From Gordionus sp. m RMFG-2023 (lineage: Eukaryota > Nematomorpha > Gordioida > Chordodea > Parachordodidae), in NCBI RefSeq assembly GCF_954871325.1, contig NC_088776.1:53028569-53092568 (forward strand): 64,000 bases of DNA, in the 5' to 3' direction. Positions 32,629 through 47,200 of this stretch are shown one piece after another (positions within the stretch are counted from its first letter, which is position 1; each line of letters begins with the position of its first letter). Made by a program: the position numbers and the translations under genes. Under the pieces are notes generated by a model. It did not search any database. It was not told where the DNA came from and saw only the letters and a list, made by a program, of their open reading frames with translations.

Positions 32629-32974
32629 TAGAGACCTGCAGAGGTGCCATTTGTACGGCCAGGTCCAGCCCGGATTTTATTTTAAAAAAATTTTCGGCCC
32701 GGCCCGGATTTTTTTTCAGAAATTATTTTCGGCATGGCCCGGCCCGGATTTTATATTTTCAGACCCGGCCTGGACCGGCTTTGTTTAAAAAAAAATTTTC
32801 AGCCCGGCCCTTATTTTTTAAAAATATATTCTATTTATTTTTGATTTTTATGGCTAATAATGGCGATATAATATATTTGGGTTTTTTTTAAAAAAAAAAT
32901 TTCTGGCCCGGCCCAGGTATATTTAAAAAAATTAAAATACGGCCCAAGCTTAGGGCCGGGCCTGCAGGTCTCTG
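32629..32974. mobile_element. CCCGG-patterned hAT-type MITE, complete
   Basis: 346 bp flanked by perfect GTAAATAT target duplications (32,621-32,628 and 32,975-32,982). Its ends are TAGAGACCTGCAG and the complement of CAGAGACCTGCAG. The interior is a chain of GGCCCGGCCCGG-type words separated by T and A runs. It lies in the intron before the transposase core at 33,277. Relatives at 51,434-51,585 and elsewhere share the ends or the interior pattern. Confidence 0.92.
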
Positions 32975-35083
32975 GTAAATATAATATGGTTAATTAATAT
33001 TAATTATTGAAATCTAGATAAAAAGTAGATCGATATAATATCCCTCTTTCTAGGAAAAATTTGTTTTCACTATTTTTTTCAATTTTAAATTGAATTAAAA
33101 CTATAATTTTCATCTATTCTATAAAAATCTATCTGATTGATTACCAAATAAAATATAAAAGGTATTTTTGAATCTGATTTGACCTGAAAGTTGAATTTTG
33201 CAGGGTTCTAAAATAATTATTAATTTTAAATATCTTATTATTTTTTTAAAAAATAAATTAGGTTTAATAATCGGTTGTGGGATTAATTGCCATTAACAAC
33301 TTGCCAATTAATTTAGTAACATATGAATCATTCAGGCTATTATTAGATCCAATAGTCCAATCGTTGAATATGACTATAAACAAACATATCGTAATTGATA
33401 AAATAAAATATGCTGCGTCAGAAATAAGATGCCAGATAATGCAACAACTAAAAAATAAGCTCATTTCTTTGAAGATAGATACTGCCACAAGATTTCAAAA
33501 ATCAGTGTTGGGGGTTAATGCCCAATTTATTATGGATGATAAGATCGAAATTCGAACTTTGGGTATGTTAGAAATTGTAAAGGCGCACACGGCGTCTAAT
33601 TTAAAGGAAGAAATAGATAATTTATTAAAACAGTATAATATATGTTTGAGCCAAATATACAGTATAACAGTTGACAATGGTGCTAATATGGTTAAAACCG
33701 TTGAAATGATAGCCGAAGAACAGCTAATTACTCATCTTGATCTTTATGAAGATGCCTTCTCAGAAAATTTGTCCCAAATGAATGATAATGAGTCTTCATC
33801 GCAAATAATTAACGATTCTCTAAATGATAAAGAGATCGCCCAGGCAAATGACAGCCCTATTTCAAATATAAATGATAGTGATTCGTCTATGGAGTATATT
33901 ATACATAATCAAAATCAAGATGATCTTCAACACGATGATGAAGATGAAATAAATGATGACTTGGAAAATTTAATAAATGATCTAAGAAAATCATTTGGGC
34001 TGATTTGTGTGCGTTGTTGTGCCCATACAATTCAATTAGGGGTTAATGATTTTATAAAAAAATTTATTAAGGAGGACCTAGATGAAATAAGATCGATTCT
34101 TAAATTATTTAAATCACAAAAATATAAAAATTTATATACACTAGAAAAAGTTAATAAACCAGTGTTGGACACTGTCACTAGGTGGAATAGCACCTATAGA
34201 ATGCTAAAAAATCTGAATGATAATATAATTTTTTACATTAAAATGGGGCAAATATATTCTGAAACATTTATTAATTCGCGACTGTGGGATAGAATTCAAA
34301 CATATCTCACAGTATTATCGCCGGCTAATACATGTACAATAAAATTACAAGAAAAATCTTGTACCATAGGGGATTTTTTTAAACTCTGGCTGGAATGCAA
34401 ATTAGATTTAGAGGAAATCAATAACGAATTCTCTAATGATTTGATAAAATGTTTGGATAACCGTCAGGTTAGAAATATTTATTCGATAATAATGTATTTA
34501 GAAGTGGGATCTACATGGATCCCAGATTTAATTATCAAAATGGAATCTATCCATCTGAATACGATAAATTACAGGCTAGGGTAAATTTATAATATTTGAC
34601 TTTAAATTAAATATAAAAAAATTTATTTTAGGACCATCTGATGTCTACGTGGAGACAAATTCAAATCTTTAATAAGCCAAAAGACAATCAATCTCTGAAT
34701 GGCTCTCCTGTTATTCCTATCAGTTCTAAAAAAACCAGGCTGGATTTATATTTGAGCGAGAAAGCGCGAATGCTCCAATATACCAAAATATTGAAAGTAT
34801 TGATATGAAGACCAAAATAAATGGTTTAATATATGGCCAAAAATTGCCATATGATCAAAATATTTTGCAGTATTGGCAATCCAAAAAATATCAAGATCCT
34901 GAATTATATACCCTCTCTCGAGTAGTTCTAGCTGCTCCTTGTTCTCAAGTGTCGGTTGAAAGATCCTTCAGTGCCCTAGGATTGATCGTAACGCCTTTAC
35001 GAACCAGATTGGACAAATCTACTTTAAACGATATTTTATTAATCAAGCTTAATAAAAATTTATTAAACAACGTTATATTTTGA

Positions 35084-36121
35084 TTTTTATTTATATAAAA
35101 TATTTATTTGAATATTTGTAATTAAAAATTTTATATCATGTCTTATTTTTTATTTGAATAAATAAAAAAAATTATTTTAATGAAATTTTATTTTTACAAG
35201 GTGAAGGGATACTAATTTTAAAATGACAATTAATTTAAACACAAAATAAAATATTTATATATATAGGATGTAAGGCTTAAACTTTTGAAATACTTAAAAA
35301 AATCAAAATTAATTTTACTTTCGACACATACTTGTTTTAAGTAGGCCTACAAAAAAACAAATTGAATCGAATAATACTATTATTCGTATTCGATTCGAAA
35401 ATACGAATCGAATAATTGCGTTATTAGTATTCGTACGAATAATAAAATCATTATTCGTTTCGATTCGTCGAATATTCGATTCGATTCGAAAATTTTGCTA
35501 AAGCTTATAAAAAAAATATATAATTTTTTGCAAAAAAAATTATAAACAGATATAATGTTTCAAGATGACACTTATAAGGAAACTAATTTTCATTAGCATA
35601 TAACAATTTACAGAAAATAAACGAAATAAAACCTATTGATTTCATATAACGTTATCCAAACAAATTGGCCAAAAACGTCCGATTTTTAGAATTAGAAATG
35701 CTTATAAAAAATATTTAAATTATTTCTTCAATCTAATATTAAAATTTTATTAAAATTTTTTAAAAATGTACAATAATCTCATTTTATAAACATCAAAATA
35801 TAATACACAAAAATATAATTATAGTATATACGAATTTGATAAACACTTTGGCTCGGCATGCTATTATTAATATGACCTAACCTAAACCTCGCCAATTCGC
35901 TGATAGATGTCCAAACTTTTGTGCCATCTATATAATTGACTGGATTTGCCGTTTTTAAAATATTTTTAAAAGAAATAGAAAGATTTAAAAATGCGTTGAG
36001 TTAGAGTATATAAAGTAAAAAAAATTAATTATCAAATAAGAGGTAAATTATTCATAAATTTTGAAGTATATCTCTTAGAAGAAAAAATTCTTTGGTAAAC
36101 TATTTTAAAAAATAACTAATG
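35084..36121. other. Spacer with ATTCG-rich subterminal sequence
   Basis: 35,345-35,500 is dense in ATTCGATTCGAAT words in both orientations after a GTAGGCCTACAAAAAAAC motif, which looks like the right end region of a hAT element. At about 35,870-35,975 a piece resembles the interior of the TAGTGTTGTTAA MITE family (GATGTCCAAACTTTTGTGCC). No gene is seen. Confidence 0.5.
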
Positions 36122-37706
36122 ACAAATATATCATATCATTCTGATTTTATTGGTGGTTTTTATGACATTTCCTAGACATCTTGGGAAAGTGTTAATTTTG
36201 TTTTACTTTTATTTTTAAAATCGCAACTTGCTTTTATATCGTTGTAAATAGTAAAAGCATGACTTTTACTTAATATTAAAGTGTTGTTAATTGGTTGGTT
36301 GTATAAAACCAGACCCGGGGTTTGGGACTAAAAAATCTATAAACCAGCTCTGAGCACAGACCCGTGGTTCAGACCCTCATTAAGATAAATTATCCTTAAT
36401 AATAATTATTAAACTTTATTAATTAATAAAAGATAAAAAGTATAAATTGATATTATAAATTATACTATATTTTGACTTTAGAATAGGCACATCCCCCCCT
36501 CCTTAAATAATACGAATATCCAAAAGTATTCTAATTATCTCAATCAAATTTAGGAACTAATGTTATCAAATATATATGTCCAATAGATACATTTCTAAAA
36601 TTATTTAAAAAATCAATATTAAAAAATAGCGATGAAATTAAAAGAAAGTTAGCACCTCAATCTGAACTAGTAGTAAGGGGAATTGGCATAGCGATACTAA
36701 TTTATTAAGCCAGGGTATGCTGACACACTTTCTAAGAAAGTTTCCGAAACCCATAGACCGGTCTGTTTTTTTGATTCCTTTTTTTCAATAACGGAAATTA
36801 TTTTTAAAACTCACAAAAGATTTATATTTTGATTTAAAAATATAAAAAAAATGAAATAAAAATTTATTACTGGATATATAAAATGCAAATGTGTTATCTT
36901 AAACATAGTAATTACTTATTAATTAGCGAGAGGAAAATATATTATAATAATGTATTATAGTGATCTGCATAGGGCCTAATTTTTCAAGCCCAACCCAAAA
37001 TTTTTAAAAAATGTTTTCCGGCTCGAACCCGATTAAAAAAATTTTACCAGCACAGCTAGCAAAAATTAATTTTTTATAATTAATCATATATTTATATTTA
37101 TTTTAAAAAATTTCCAAGGCACTACCCGACCTTGCCGGAATTTTTAAAAATTTTTTTTAGACCCGACAAAGCCCAAACCCAATTTTTTTAAAATATGGGT
37201 TTAGCACATCTTTACTATTATATAATATGCAACACTACCTAAACTCTCATTGGAAACAGTTATAATTTTATTTTTTTTAAAAAATTTCGGAAGAAAAGGA
37301 AGCTTTTCAATAAATTTTTAAATATTTTTTAAAAATTATTTCACTAACTCTTATATCAATCAAAATAAATATTCTTGTAGGCACTCTTTTTTTTAATATT
37401 TTGCAATCTAATAATAAAGCCATCAAAAATTTTAGAAACATGCTGTGTCAATATTTTTTTTTTAAAAAATTTATTTTTTTCTTTCATCAAGGCAGGAGGA
37501 GAGGTATAAAACATAAAAGAAATATTATATTAATAAAATTGAAAAACATCTGGAAAAGGGGTAAAAAAATAAATATCATGAAGATCTTTGAAGATCGTTA
37601 CACAAAATTTTTAAAAAATAAAAGATCTACAAATTTTACGATCTTCAAAGATCTAGATCTTTTAAGATCGTTGCTCAAATTTTTTTATAAATAAAAGATC
37701 TTCAAA
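36122..37706. repeat. Right arm of the large inverted repeat
   Basis: This is the reverse-complement partner of 28,858-30,305, about 1.58 kb long. It keeps about 190 bp lost from the left arm and contains the fuller copy of the MITE at 36,957-37,214. The outer end again carries clustered GATCTTCAAAGATC palindromes. Confidence 0.9.
36957..37214. mobile_element. CCCGG-patterned MITE inside the inverted arm
   Basis: It starts near TATAGTGATCTGCATAGGGC and ends near GGGTTTAGCACATC then TTTACTATTATA, with AAGCCCAACCC, CCGGCTCGAACCC and ACCCGACAAAGCCC inside. A truncated counterpart lies at the mirror position in the left arm (about 29,375-29,470), so the MITE inserted before the arms were duplicated. 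Confidence 0.6.
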
Positions 37707-38263
37707 TTTTACGATCTTCAAAGATCTTGCTCAAATTTTTGAGCTAGATCTCGCTCAAAAATCTTCAAAGAAGATCTTTTGTACAACTATGACAAGAAGT
37801 ACAGTCTTCGCTCACTAATTAAACTGATCCTGAAAGTAAGGTAAATTACTTCCAATAAGTTGGATGAAAACTCTATCCTAGAGACGCCCTCTGATACAAG
37901 GTAGAAGCACTTAATTGTGAGTTTCCAAAGTGAACGATATGATGCGATTAATTTTAAAGGGCAGGAAAAGAAACAATAGTGCTTTATTTTCATAAACTAG
38001 CAATATGTTTTACTACAGGGATAGAAAGTTAGGAAAAAATAAAAACCGAATAAATATAGGTAAATGAATAATTAATTTATAAAATAAATTACTTGCTGAG
38101 ATTATTTTTTATATTTCCCTAGAGATTCCAACTTTTTTTATAGCTTTGAATTTGATTAACCATTTCATCTTCTATCAAATTTTGGTGTCATTCGTACATC
38201 TCACACTCTGACAGGTTTTGGACTGATTTTATTTATAAGATCTTAGCTTATTTAATAAAACAT
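37707..38263. other. 5' flank of MFSD5
   Basis: No separate gene is seen. This is the likely promoter and 5' untranslated region of the MFSD5-type gene. The outer edge of the inverted arm lies only about 550 bp from its start codon. Confidence 0.4.
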
Positions 38264-41200
38264 ATGGACATATTTATAGCATGCTTATGTATATTATGTA
38301 CCTTGTGTTTTATATTATATATAACCACAAAAACTATCCTTCCTCCATCAAATGATATAACCTTTAAGAATCTTCAAAGGGCTTATTTGATTGTTTACAT
38401 ACTAGGAATAGGTAATCTTCAGTTAATACAATTCTAATTATATACTTTATAGCTGGAGATTGGTTGCAAGGTCCTTATGTATATGTATTATATCAAAGCT
38501 ATGGAATGACCTCTCATCAAATTGAGATATTATTTGTTGCAGGTTTTGGTTCAAGTATGTTATTTGGGACTCTTGTTGGGGCTTTGGCTGACAAATAGTA
38601 AGTATTTTTTTCAAAAGAATTACTATAAAAATTAAAAAAATAAGAATATCTATTTTAATTTCTACAAGTATATCTTATATGTAATTTAGGAATGATTTAT
38701 AGATTTTAAATTATAATTACAATCATGCATGATTGTTTATTGGTTCAAAGGCTGAGCTGGAGTTTAGCCCTTCAGGCAACCCACCTATTGTTCTATATTT
38801 TTTAACCATGTTTTAGATTTAAAAATAATTGTTCCTATAATGTTGTTAGAAGGGGATGGAATAGATATACAGGGACCCAAACTCCCTGAACATTTTGGAT
38901 AGTGTTCTAAAAAATTTTAAATTAATTTCTTTACAAGTCTAAATCCCCCTCTTTCCTTTTTTAATGCAAATTTTTATTGAAATTTTTCTTTTTTGAATTT
39001 GGGCATGACTAAAATACATATCCCCATAAACTGTGCATCTCTACATATCACTTATTATAGAAGCACAAATTTATAAATAATATAAAATCATGTTTAATTT
39101 ATCAAGTTGATTTTAAAAAAAATGTTTTTTAATATAAAAAACAACTAGTAAACTTTTTTTAGTTGACTAAAATATACATCTGAAATCATGCACTATTTTT
39201 TTAAAATGAAATAGGAATCATGTTTAGCTCTTTAAAAGGATTTAGAAAATGTTAATATAAATTTTTTTTAAATAAAATGATAACAGTAGGATTTTGAAAA
39301 ATTGTTTCTTTTTTTGGATCAAACTATGCATCCCTTATCAAAGGCTCTGATTTAATAAAAAAATAAATATACAATCAAGTTTAGCTTTTTGAGTGGACAA
39401 TGCGTAGTTTGATCAAAAAAATGTTTTTTTCTAGATTTAAATTTAAAAAAAAATATATTACCATTTTCTGAATCTCCTCACAAAGCTAAACATGATTATA
39501 TATTTATTTTATATATTATAGCCTTTTTAATAGGGGATATATATTATGCGTAGTTTGGTCAAAAAAAAGATTTCTATAATTTAAATTTAAAAAGAATTAT
39601 TATCACCATTTTTTGAATCCCCTCGAAGAGCTAAACATGATTCTGCATTCATTTTTTAAAAATAGCATAAAATTATTGAGGATGTGTAGGGAATTTTCTT
39701 GATTTTTAAAAATAAAATAACATTTTCTATATCATCTCAATAAGCTAATAATGATTTAATATTGATTTTATTATATTTGAGCTTATATTATAAAGTATGC
39801 TTAGTTATAGTCAAAAAAAATTTAGATACTTAATAATTTTTTTTAGAAAAATAATATTACCATTTCTGAATGCTCTCAGAGAGCTAAACATGATTGTATA
39901 TTTATATTTTTAAATTAGAGCCTTTTAATAATGGATGCTTGGTTTGGTCAAAAAAATGAAGTATTTTAATTCAAAATCTAACTAAGCTATCAATTCTGAA
40001 TCCTTTTATAGAATAAAAATTGATTTATCATTCATAAAAATAGGACAGAAATATTGAAGATATGTTGGGTTGTATATTTTAGTCATATGTAAAAAAGGAA
40101 TTTTTTTAATATCCATTAATTTACCTGCTTTTTCTTAAATTAAAAAAAAACAAAACATTTTTTAAATCAACTTGATAAGCAAAATTAAACACTATTCTAT
40201 GTTATTATTATTAAATTTTCGCTTTGCATAGTTTTCGTGGGTTGATATTTAAAAATTTTCAAAGTGACCTGAATTTGACAAAACTACTAGCAACACAACT
40301 GAATTCACCCACCCAAATATTTTTGTTTAGCCTGCCTGACTGCACAATAGTTTTGTCGTTTTGAGCCGATTTTTAAAAACGGCTAACTCAATATCTTAGC
40401 CAGAAAAATATTGCCTAAGCCTTGAGATTTCGTTAATATGTGTATAGACCTTTGTTCCTTCTATGAGCAAAATTTTCAGGTTTGTGTAATATTTTTCTGG
40501 GTGTAGTATTGAGTTAACCGTTTTTAAAAGTCGGCTCAAAACGAGCCGTTTAACAACACTACTACACAACCATTTTCAAAAATTATTTGGTTTGTCGGTT
40601 TGACTATCTTAAATGACTAATAAAAAAATTTTAGCTCCCAAATTTCTTCCCTTAACTAAGGCCTACTTGCTACGGGCATGCATAAACTTATAAAATACTA
40701 TTTTGTCATAAAAAGTTATCTTTTTTTTATCATTCCCCATATTAAAATTATAAAATTCACTACACATCTACCTCTATCTAATGCACACACATGTGAAACG
40801 ACTGAATTTAGCTGGGTCTACCAAAGCTTAGCAACTATTAGCTAGTAAAATAACTAATGGCTATAGTTAAATAATGTATTTTATTTAATATAAGCTACAG
40901 TTTAATCAAAAGCGTCATAATAAGCCATTCCCCTTTATATACTCACACACCCAATATTAATAAATTTTTAACCCGCCAGACAACAATTATTCGTAGCATG
41001 GGTGTGGTTTGTCTAAAACTAATATAATAATTAGGTAAAATTTATCATAGAGATTAATTGCAATTTTGATTGGAATACTGGCATGATTTTTTGAATATTT
41101 TTGTTAATGCCTTAAATTTTGTCCGTCCAATCAGATCCGATTTTTTTTCTTTACTGATTCGAGTTAAAAACTTTGGTACAAATATATTTTTTTTCCTTAA

Positions 41201-44200
41201 CAAAATATGATCACCGGGCTAGACAACGAGTACAATTTTTTTTAAACGAAGCTATGCTAATCTCTGATGTGAATTGGCATTGGATCGACAGTATTCACCT
41301 GATTCTTAAAATGCTGAGAGTTGGCACTGAATCCAATTCCAAGAATATTGCATATCTATAATTTATTAATTGCTGAATAAATTATATTAGTTAAATTCTT
41401 TATAATAAGCCTACATTCTATTCTATTTTTTTTATTATATATTTTATAGTGGACGGCGCTTTAATTGCATACTTTATGGAATTCTCTATGGGATTTCTTG
41501 CCTCACAAAAGTATAATTAGTTCAACCATCAATATAATTAATATTATTTTATTGAAATATTTCTTATTCATCAGCTAATCCCCCCCCCTTTTCTTCCTAC
41601 TCCCACCTATCAATAATGCAATCTGCATTATAGATCATTAACATTTGTAAAATAAAATAAAATATAAGTTTCATATAGTATATATTTTGAGATTAAAAAA
41701 GTAGGTTTTCATCTATTTTTTGATAAAAAATAATAATATTTTAAAGGATCTATATTTATTTATATATCATAGTAACTTAGGAATTGGTTAATTTGATCCG
41801 CCAAGATGACAAATAAATTTTTTAAAATATACTACTAGTTTAAAAAAAAGAGGTAAGTAGGGTAAGGAATAGTGATTTTTAATAATGTTGGCTCGTATAT
41901 AGGATAGAGAAATTGGAAATTTTCATCGCGGTAACTTTCCCATGGGAATTTATGGGGATCAACGTAAATTTGTGAAAATTAATGATATTCTAATAAGAAT
42001 AGACATAAAATTTTTATTAAAAATATACCAATTATAAGAACAAAAATTAATGAAGGTTAAAAAAAATGCAAATAAAAGAAGGGTATACATTATATTAGAA
42101 AAATGAATAATTAGGCTTAGGAAACGAAAACTATAAAATGCGAGCTACTAGGTTATTATGAATAAATGAATAAATGTATCCAAGTTTTTTAAGAAAAATT
42201 AGGATTTGATATTTTTTAATATCTTAGTGTAATGAAATCATACCTAGTATAATTAATCTATTTCGGGGAAAGTTGTACAGTCAGATTAAATATATTTGTT
42301 ATTTATTAGGAAACAAAAACTATAAAATATGAGCTACGATAATATTTTGAATGAATTGCATCCAAGCTATTTGTGATTATTTTAAAAAAAATAGATTTAA
42401 TATTTTTTAATGATTTTCAAAAATATTAAAAAATTGAGAATATTCCATTTCCCCTTTAACAAATTTGCCTAGAATATTTATAGGAATTCCCGGGAATATA
42501 CCTGGGCTTAACAAACCTACTCGTATATTAATAGAACTATATAGAATATAACAATTTGAAAAAACTTTAAAAATAAAAATTATTAATATTTACAAATATT
42601 TTTATAAATAAAAAATATATAATTTAAAGGCAATTTTGTTTTATTTTCGACATTCTTTCGAAAATGACCATTTCTTTCTTCCTTCCCCCTTCCCCTTGCA
42701 AAAATAATACATTATCCCAACAATATTTTTCATTCCCCTTATCCTAAACCTTTTATAAAATTCTTCCCCTTTAACAATAAAACAAATAAAATCCTTGCAT
42801 TTTTGTTATACAAGAACATTAAATTTTTATTTTTATATTACGACATTTTATAATTCCCATAAATTCATAACAAACTTTCATATTTACAATTGAATGAACC
42901 ATAAATAATTATATAGCAATTCATTAAATGATTAAAAACAAATTCTACCCTCGAGGAATAATTAATTCAACATTGTTTTTTATTTTCATTTATTATTATT
43001 ATTATCGTTTGTTTGATCCATTTATTTTATAGTTTTAAGTATGAATTAATGGAATTCATCATTTCCAAAACACATTATTTCAATCGTTTATGAATGACTA
43101 TGTCGTTGATATAACAATTTTTTAATGATCGTTTGACGCACTTTGAATGAACTTTAGTAAAAAATTTGTTTTTATAAAAAGTTTCATATTGCTTTTTTTT
43201 GAAGAACCGTCATCATTTATTGTCCTTGAATTCATTCATTCATTGTCAATGTTATAAAATATTTCTCCAGGGCCGAACTTCTGGACCAGACACTAATACA
43301 ATAAATTAAGAAGGGGAAAAACTGTTTTTCAGGAGGACAAAAAACGAACGAAAAAAACAAACGTTTTTTATATTACAGAAAATAGAATATACCAACATTT
43401 TATTGCAAAAAATCTTTAAAAAAAATTATTAGGGAACCTAATAATCCATTGGTAGAAATAACTATTGGAGTGAAATTAAAATCACATAGGTAGTGGTACT
43501 TCTTAATTTTCCACCTTTAGGCTGTTATAATCGGGTCAATGTTTGGGTTAGAAGAGAATTGGTAGATTTAGGTGAAATCTAAAATAAGATGTTCTCTAAT
43601 TAAGGGTTTGGCAAGGCTGTTGTGTCTCTTGCCATCAGACAGCCATAAGTAGACCGGTTTCAGATTTAGATAGTTATCCAAACCCAATTTATTCGAGATT
43701 ATAAAATTAATTGCTCTTTGACTACCGAAATTGTTTTTGGTTAATAAAAATAAGCATTTAAATACTTTCGCTGTAACCTCAATTATAATGTAATTAAAAA
43801 TTGTAACTTGTCATTTAAAAACTTCTCTGTCATTTTAATAAAAATGGATATTTTATATGTTTTAGTAAATTAATAAATAGCGTTATATTAAGCATAAGCT
43901 GATAATTCTCATTTAAAAATTTATTTTTGATCTAAGAACATTTAAAAAAATTGGGCTTATCAGGTAATGACGAGTTAAATATCTAATTTAAAACGACGAT
44001 AAAAAAATCAACACATAAATTAATGGCTATTTTATTAATAAATGAATATAATTTAAAATTTCTCTATATAAAGTATATAAAGATTATTTGTGTTATAAGA
44101 ATAGATTATAATAATATCGCGTTATACATTAACTAAAAAATACACATATGTTTTACTCTAACAGATCTAATTCCCAATAATCAAGGGATATGCAATGATT

Positions 44201-47200
44201 CAAGGTGGTGGATGATATTCCATTTCTTTTTTTTGTTAGATGCATTCCCTTGCTAAAAATCCGTTCACTGGTAACACTTGTCGTTTGTTGCGCTAAAAAA
44301 TCTTTCGCTATTAACGATAAGTGGGGATATACATTGTTATTTTTCGAACACCAATCCGATAAACTTGTTGGATTAGCTACATCTTTTAAATATTGTGATA
44401 TTTCGCCTATCAATGGATCTTTTAATTGTTACGCAGCCCTAAATAATAGGCATATATAACTGTAATCATATATTTACTTTTGTAGACTATTATTTATGCT
44501 TACAGAATATGGTAATGTCTCAATGTCTAATATACCATTTTCAAATGCTGTTGACTTTGATAATGAGATGTCAAATTTTATATATAAAGTTTTAAATTGA
44601 TCAAAACAATCCGATATATTTATGAGTTAGGTAAAAATATTTGTTTGGTTTTAGAGTCCAATAAACTAGACATAATAAGACACTATTGTCATATGTTTAA
44701 TATATAATACACATTTGTTTTACATAACCTCCGCTGTATTTTACAATACGATATCGTCAGTAATAATAATATGATATGAATTACAGTGGAACCATAAAAG
44801 TTATTTTATAAAAAGGTTTTAAAAAATCTTCTACATCTTTTAAAAAATTTGCTTCTTCCTTATTTATAAATATTAGGCTATATTGATAGCTGCCTTTTTT
44901 CCCCTAATTTATTGACTGCTTCATAAAAAAATATATTTTACATAAAGATTAAGCTTAAGTTACTTTGTTAAAGGAGGATATCATTAGAAATTTTGAATTC
45001 CATCGTGTTTCAACATCTAAGAGAATGTGTGTCCCGCCTGATATATCCAACTCTTGCATGTATTTTGGCAACATATGCCGCTTTTTAACAAATTTAAATT
45101 TATCAATTAGAATAATCATTTTCTCGCCCACTATTTTATTATATTAGCCAGGCATTTGGCAATATAAAGATGTATTATATATATGATACTGCTGATATCA
45201 TGTATTTTGGGATTATCGTGTTTAATAGACATAATTCTAACTTAAATCTGGAAAGAATTAAGATAGGCTAGAATATTTTCATACGTAATTTTTACCTCAT
45301 GAAAATCAGCTTTTATATAAACTTCTTATAAAATATATAATGAAAAGTATAACGTTCCTTTCCATGAAATGGGTAGCATTATTTCAAGGATATTCTTTTA
45401 TTTTCAAAGACGAAAAATTATGGTGCAATCAAACAGAGTATATATCATAGTTTAAAAAAAAATTTATTAAAAAACTTTCAAAAATGCTAAAAGCAAGATT
45501 TCTTTAACTACTGATATATAGTCAGTTATGAATTCTTTATCATATTGTTCAATAACCATTCATAATACAGATCAGAATTGGAAAATGATAAGCTCCCTCC
45601 GATCTAATAGAGATACCGCATCTATAAGCTGTTATTAGATTTACTTTGGGCTGATTTTTGCCACCCTCTCCTCATTATTTGATTTACATTTTTCTTAATT
45701 TCTCTACCGATTTTTACTCTTTTATTAAGGTGCATGATATTTCAAATTTAATTTTGGTCTAATAAATTCGTTATATTGTCTTAAAACATAAATTACATGG
45801 AATGTGATTTATTGCTGTTTACTCCAGACAGGGAATTCATGGAATTAATTTTGATTTTATTATTTGTTCGTTTTTTTCATTTTTCTTTATGGTTTCTTCC
45901 GCGTTATTCCATTTTTTTAAAATCTATGCCAATATTAGAAATCAACGTTTCTTGCAAAATGGCTAGCATACGAAGATTTTAAATCATCAATTTTTTTTAT
46001 TAGTTTTAAAGAAATTTATATAATCATATGATTAAATTATATAAAAGTAATATATAAATTATGATTCGGCCTAAAACGATTTATTCGTATTCGAAAGATA
46101 GGAATTGAATAGATGCAGAAAAAAATATTCTTCGAATAATAGTCTCTTCATTACTCGATGGAATTATTCGTGAATATTTTAAATTGTTCTTAATTATTGA
46201 ACACGTTCTTGTTAAATGTGAAGTTTGACAACGTTGTTTTAATTTTTTTTTAAAAATATTATGCTTAAATTATTAATTTTTTATTTTCCTAGCTAACTGT
46301 ATTTCATTTATATTACTCCAATCATTTAACTTATCTACAAATATTTTTTTTTTTAAAAAACTCACAAAAAATATCTCACAAATTAGTTTTGTTTAAAACC
46401 TCTATTTTTAAAAATATAAAACAGTTAAAATCGAGAATTTTTAAGCGATACATTTTATTAGTTTTATTACCCTTCCCATCCCACTCGTAAAATAGCTAAA
46501 TTGTAAATTATTCACAAATCCTTAAAAGGAACGATGTAATATTAATATCGTCTTTATTTTATTTTTATAGCATTTTCCCAATTTCTGGATCTTGATGATT
46601 GGAAGATTATTCGGAGGCATTGCTACGTCCATTTTATACAGCGCTTTGGAATCATGGCTCATATGTGAATCTAATAGCGTAAATTAGATATGTATGTACC
46701 TTCATCCTCCAGTGGTTGTTAAAGTTTAATTTCTCTCCCCCCCCTCCCCCATCAATTGAGATTTAAAGAAATCAATTTAGTTCCTGGTCCTTTCAAAAAT
46801 TTAACGATCTAAATGAACTATAACCTTTTAGCAACCCTGTTTATTTATTTATTCATATTTCTTTTCTTCCTTAAATATTTCTATATTTATGGAAGATCTA
46901 TAAACAATGGAAGAAGACTTTTATTATTCTTTCGTTTGACTTTATACTAACTAAACCTAATGCCGTATTATTCATGTTTAATCTGATAAGCGGGGCTTAG
47001 ATTCGCAATCTTTGAGCGCCATTTTTTCACGGGCATACTTGGGAAATTCGATTGTCGCCATCGTTTCCGGTTTGATCGCTCAAATAGCCGTCAACTTTTT
47101 TGGATACGTGTAAGTCGTCATTAATAAAGGGGATGGGTGGAGGAGTAAAATCAAATTTTGCCATTAAAGTGATTATTGTATACAATTTTAGTTTTTTATT

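Larger units (their letters stand above)
31087..35083 (+). pseudogene. Intron-containing BED-finger hAT transposase
   Basis: Exon 1 (31,087-31,186) starts with ATG and holds the first half of a BED finger (FATCSSCHKKL); its donor is GTAAGA. Exon 2 (31,883 to about 32,034) completes it (NLKRHILSQHPNI). The core follows at 33,277-34,584 (INNLPINLVTYESFR, SITVDNGANMVK, RCCAHTIQLGVNDF, DTVTRWNSTYRML). A short GT-AG intron (34,581-34,632) leads on to the hAT dimerisation region (34,805-35,083: LAAPCSQVSVERSFSALGLI). Two TAA codons lie just before the core and the frame changes near 34,770, so it is probably inactive, though well preserved. Terminal repeats were not identified; it sits between the inverted arms at 28,858 and 36,122. 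Confidence 0.85.
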
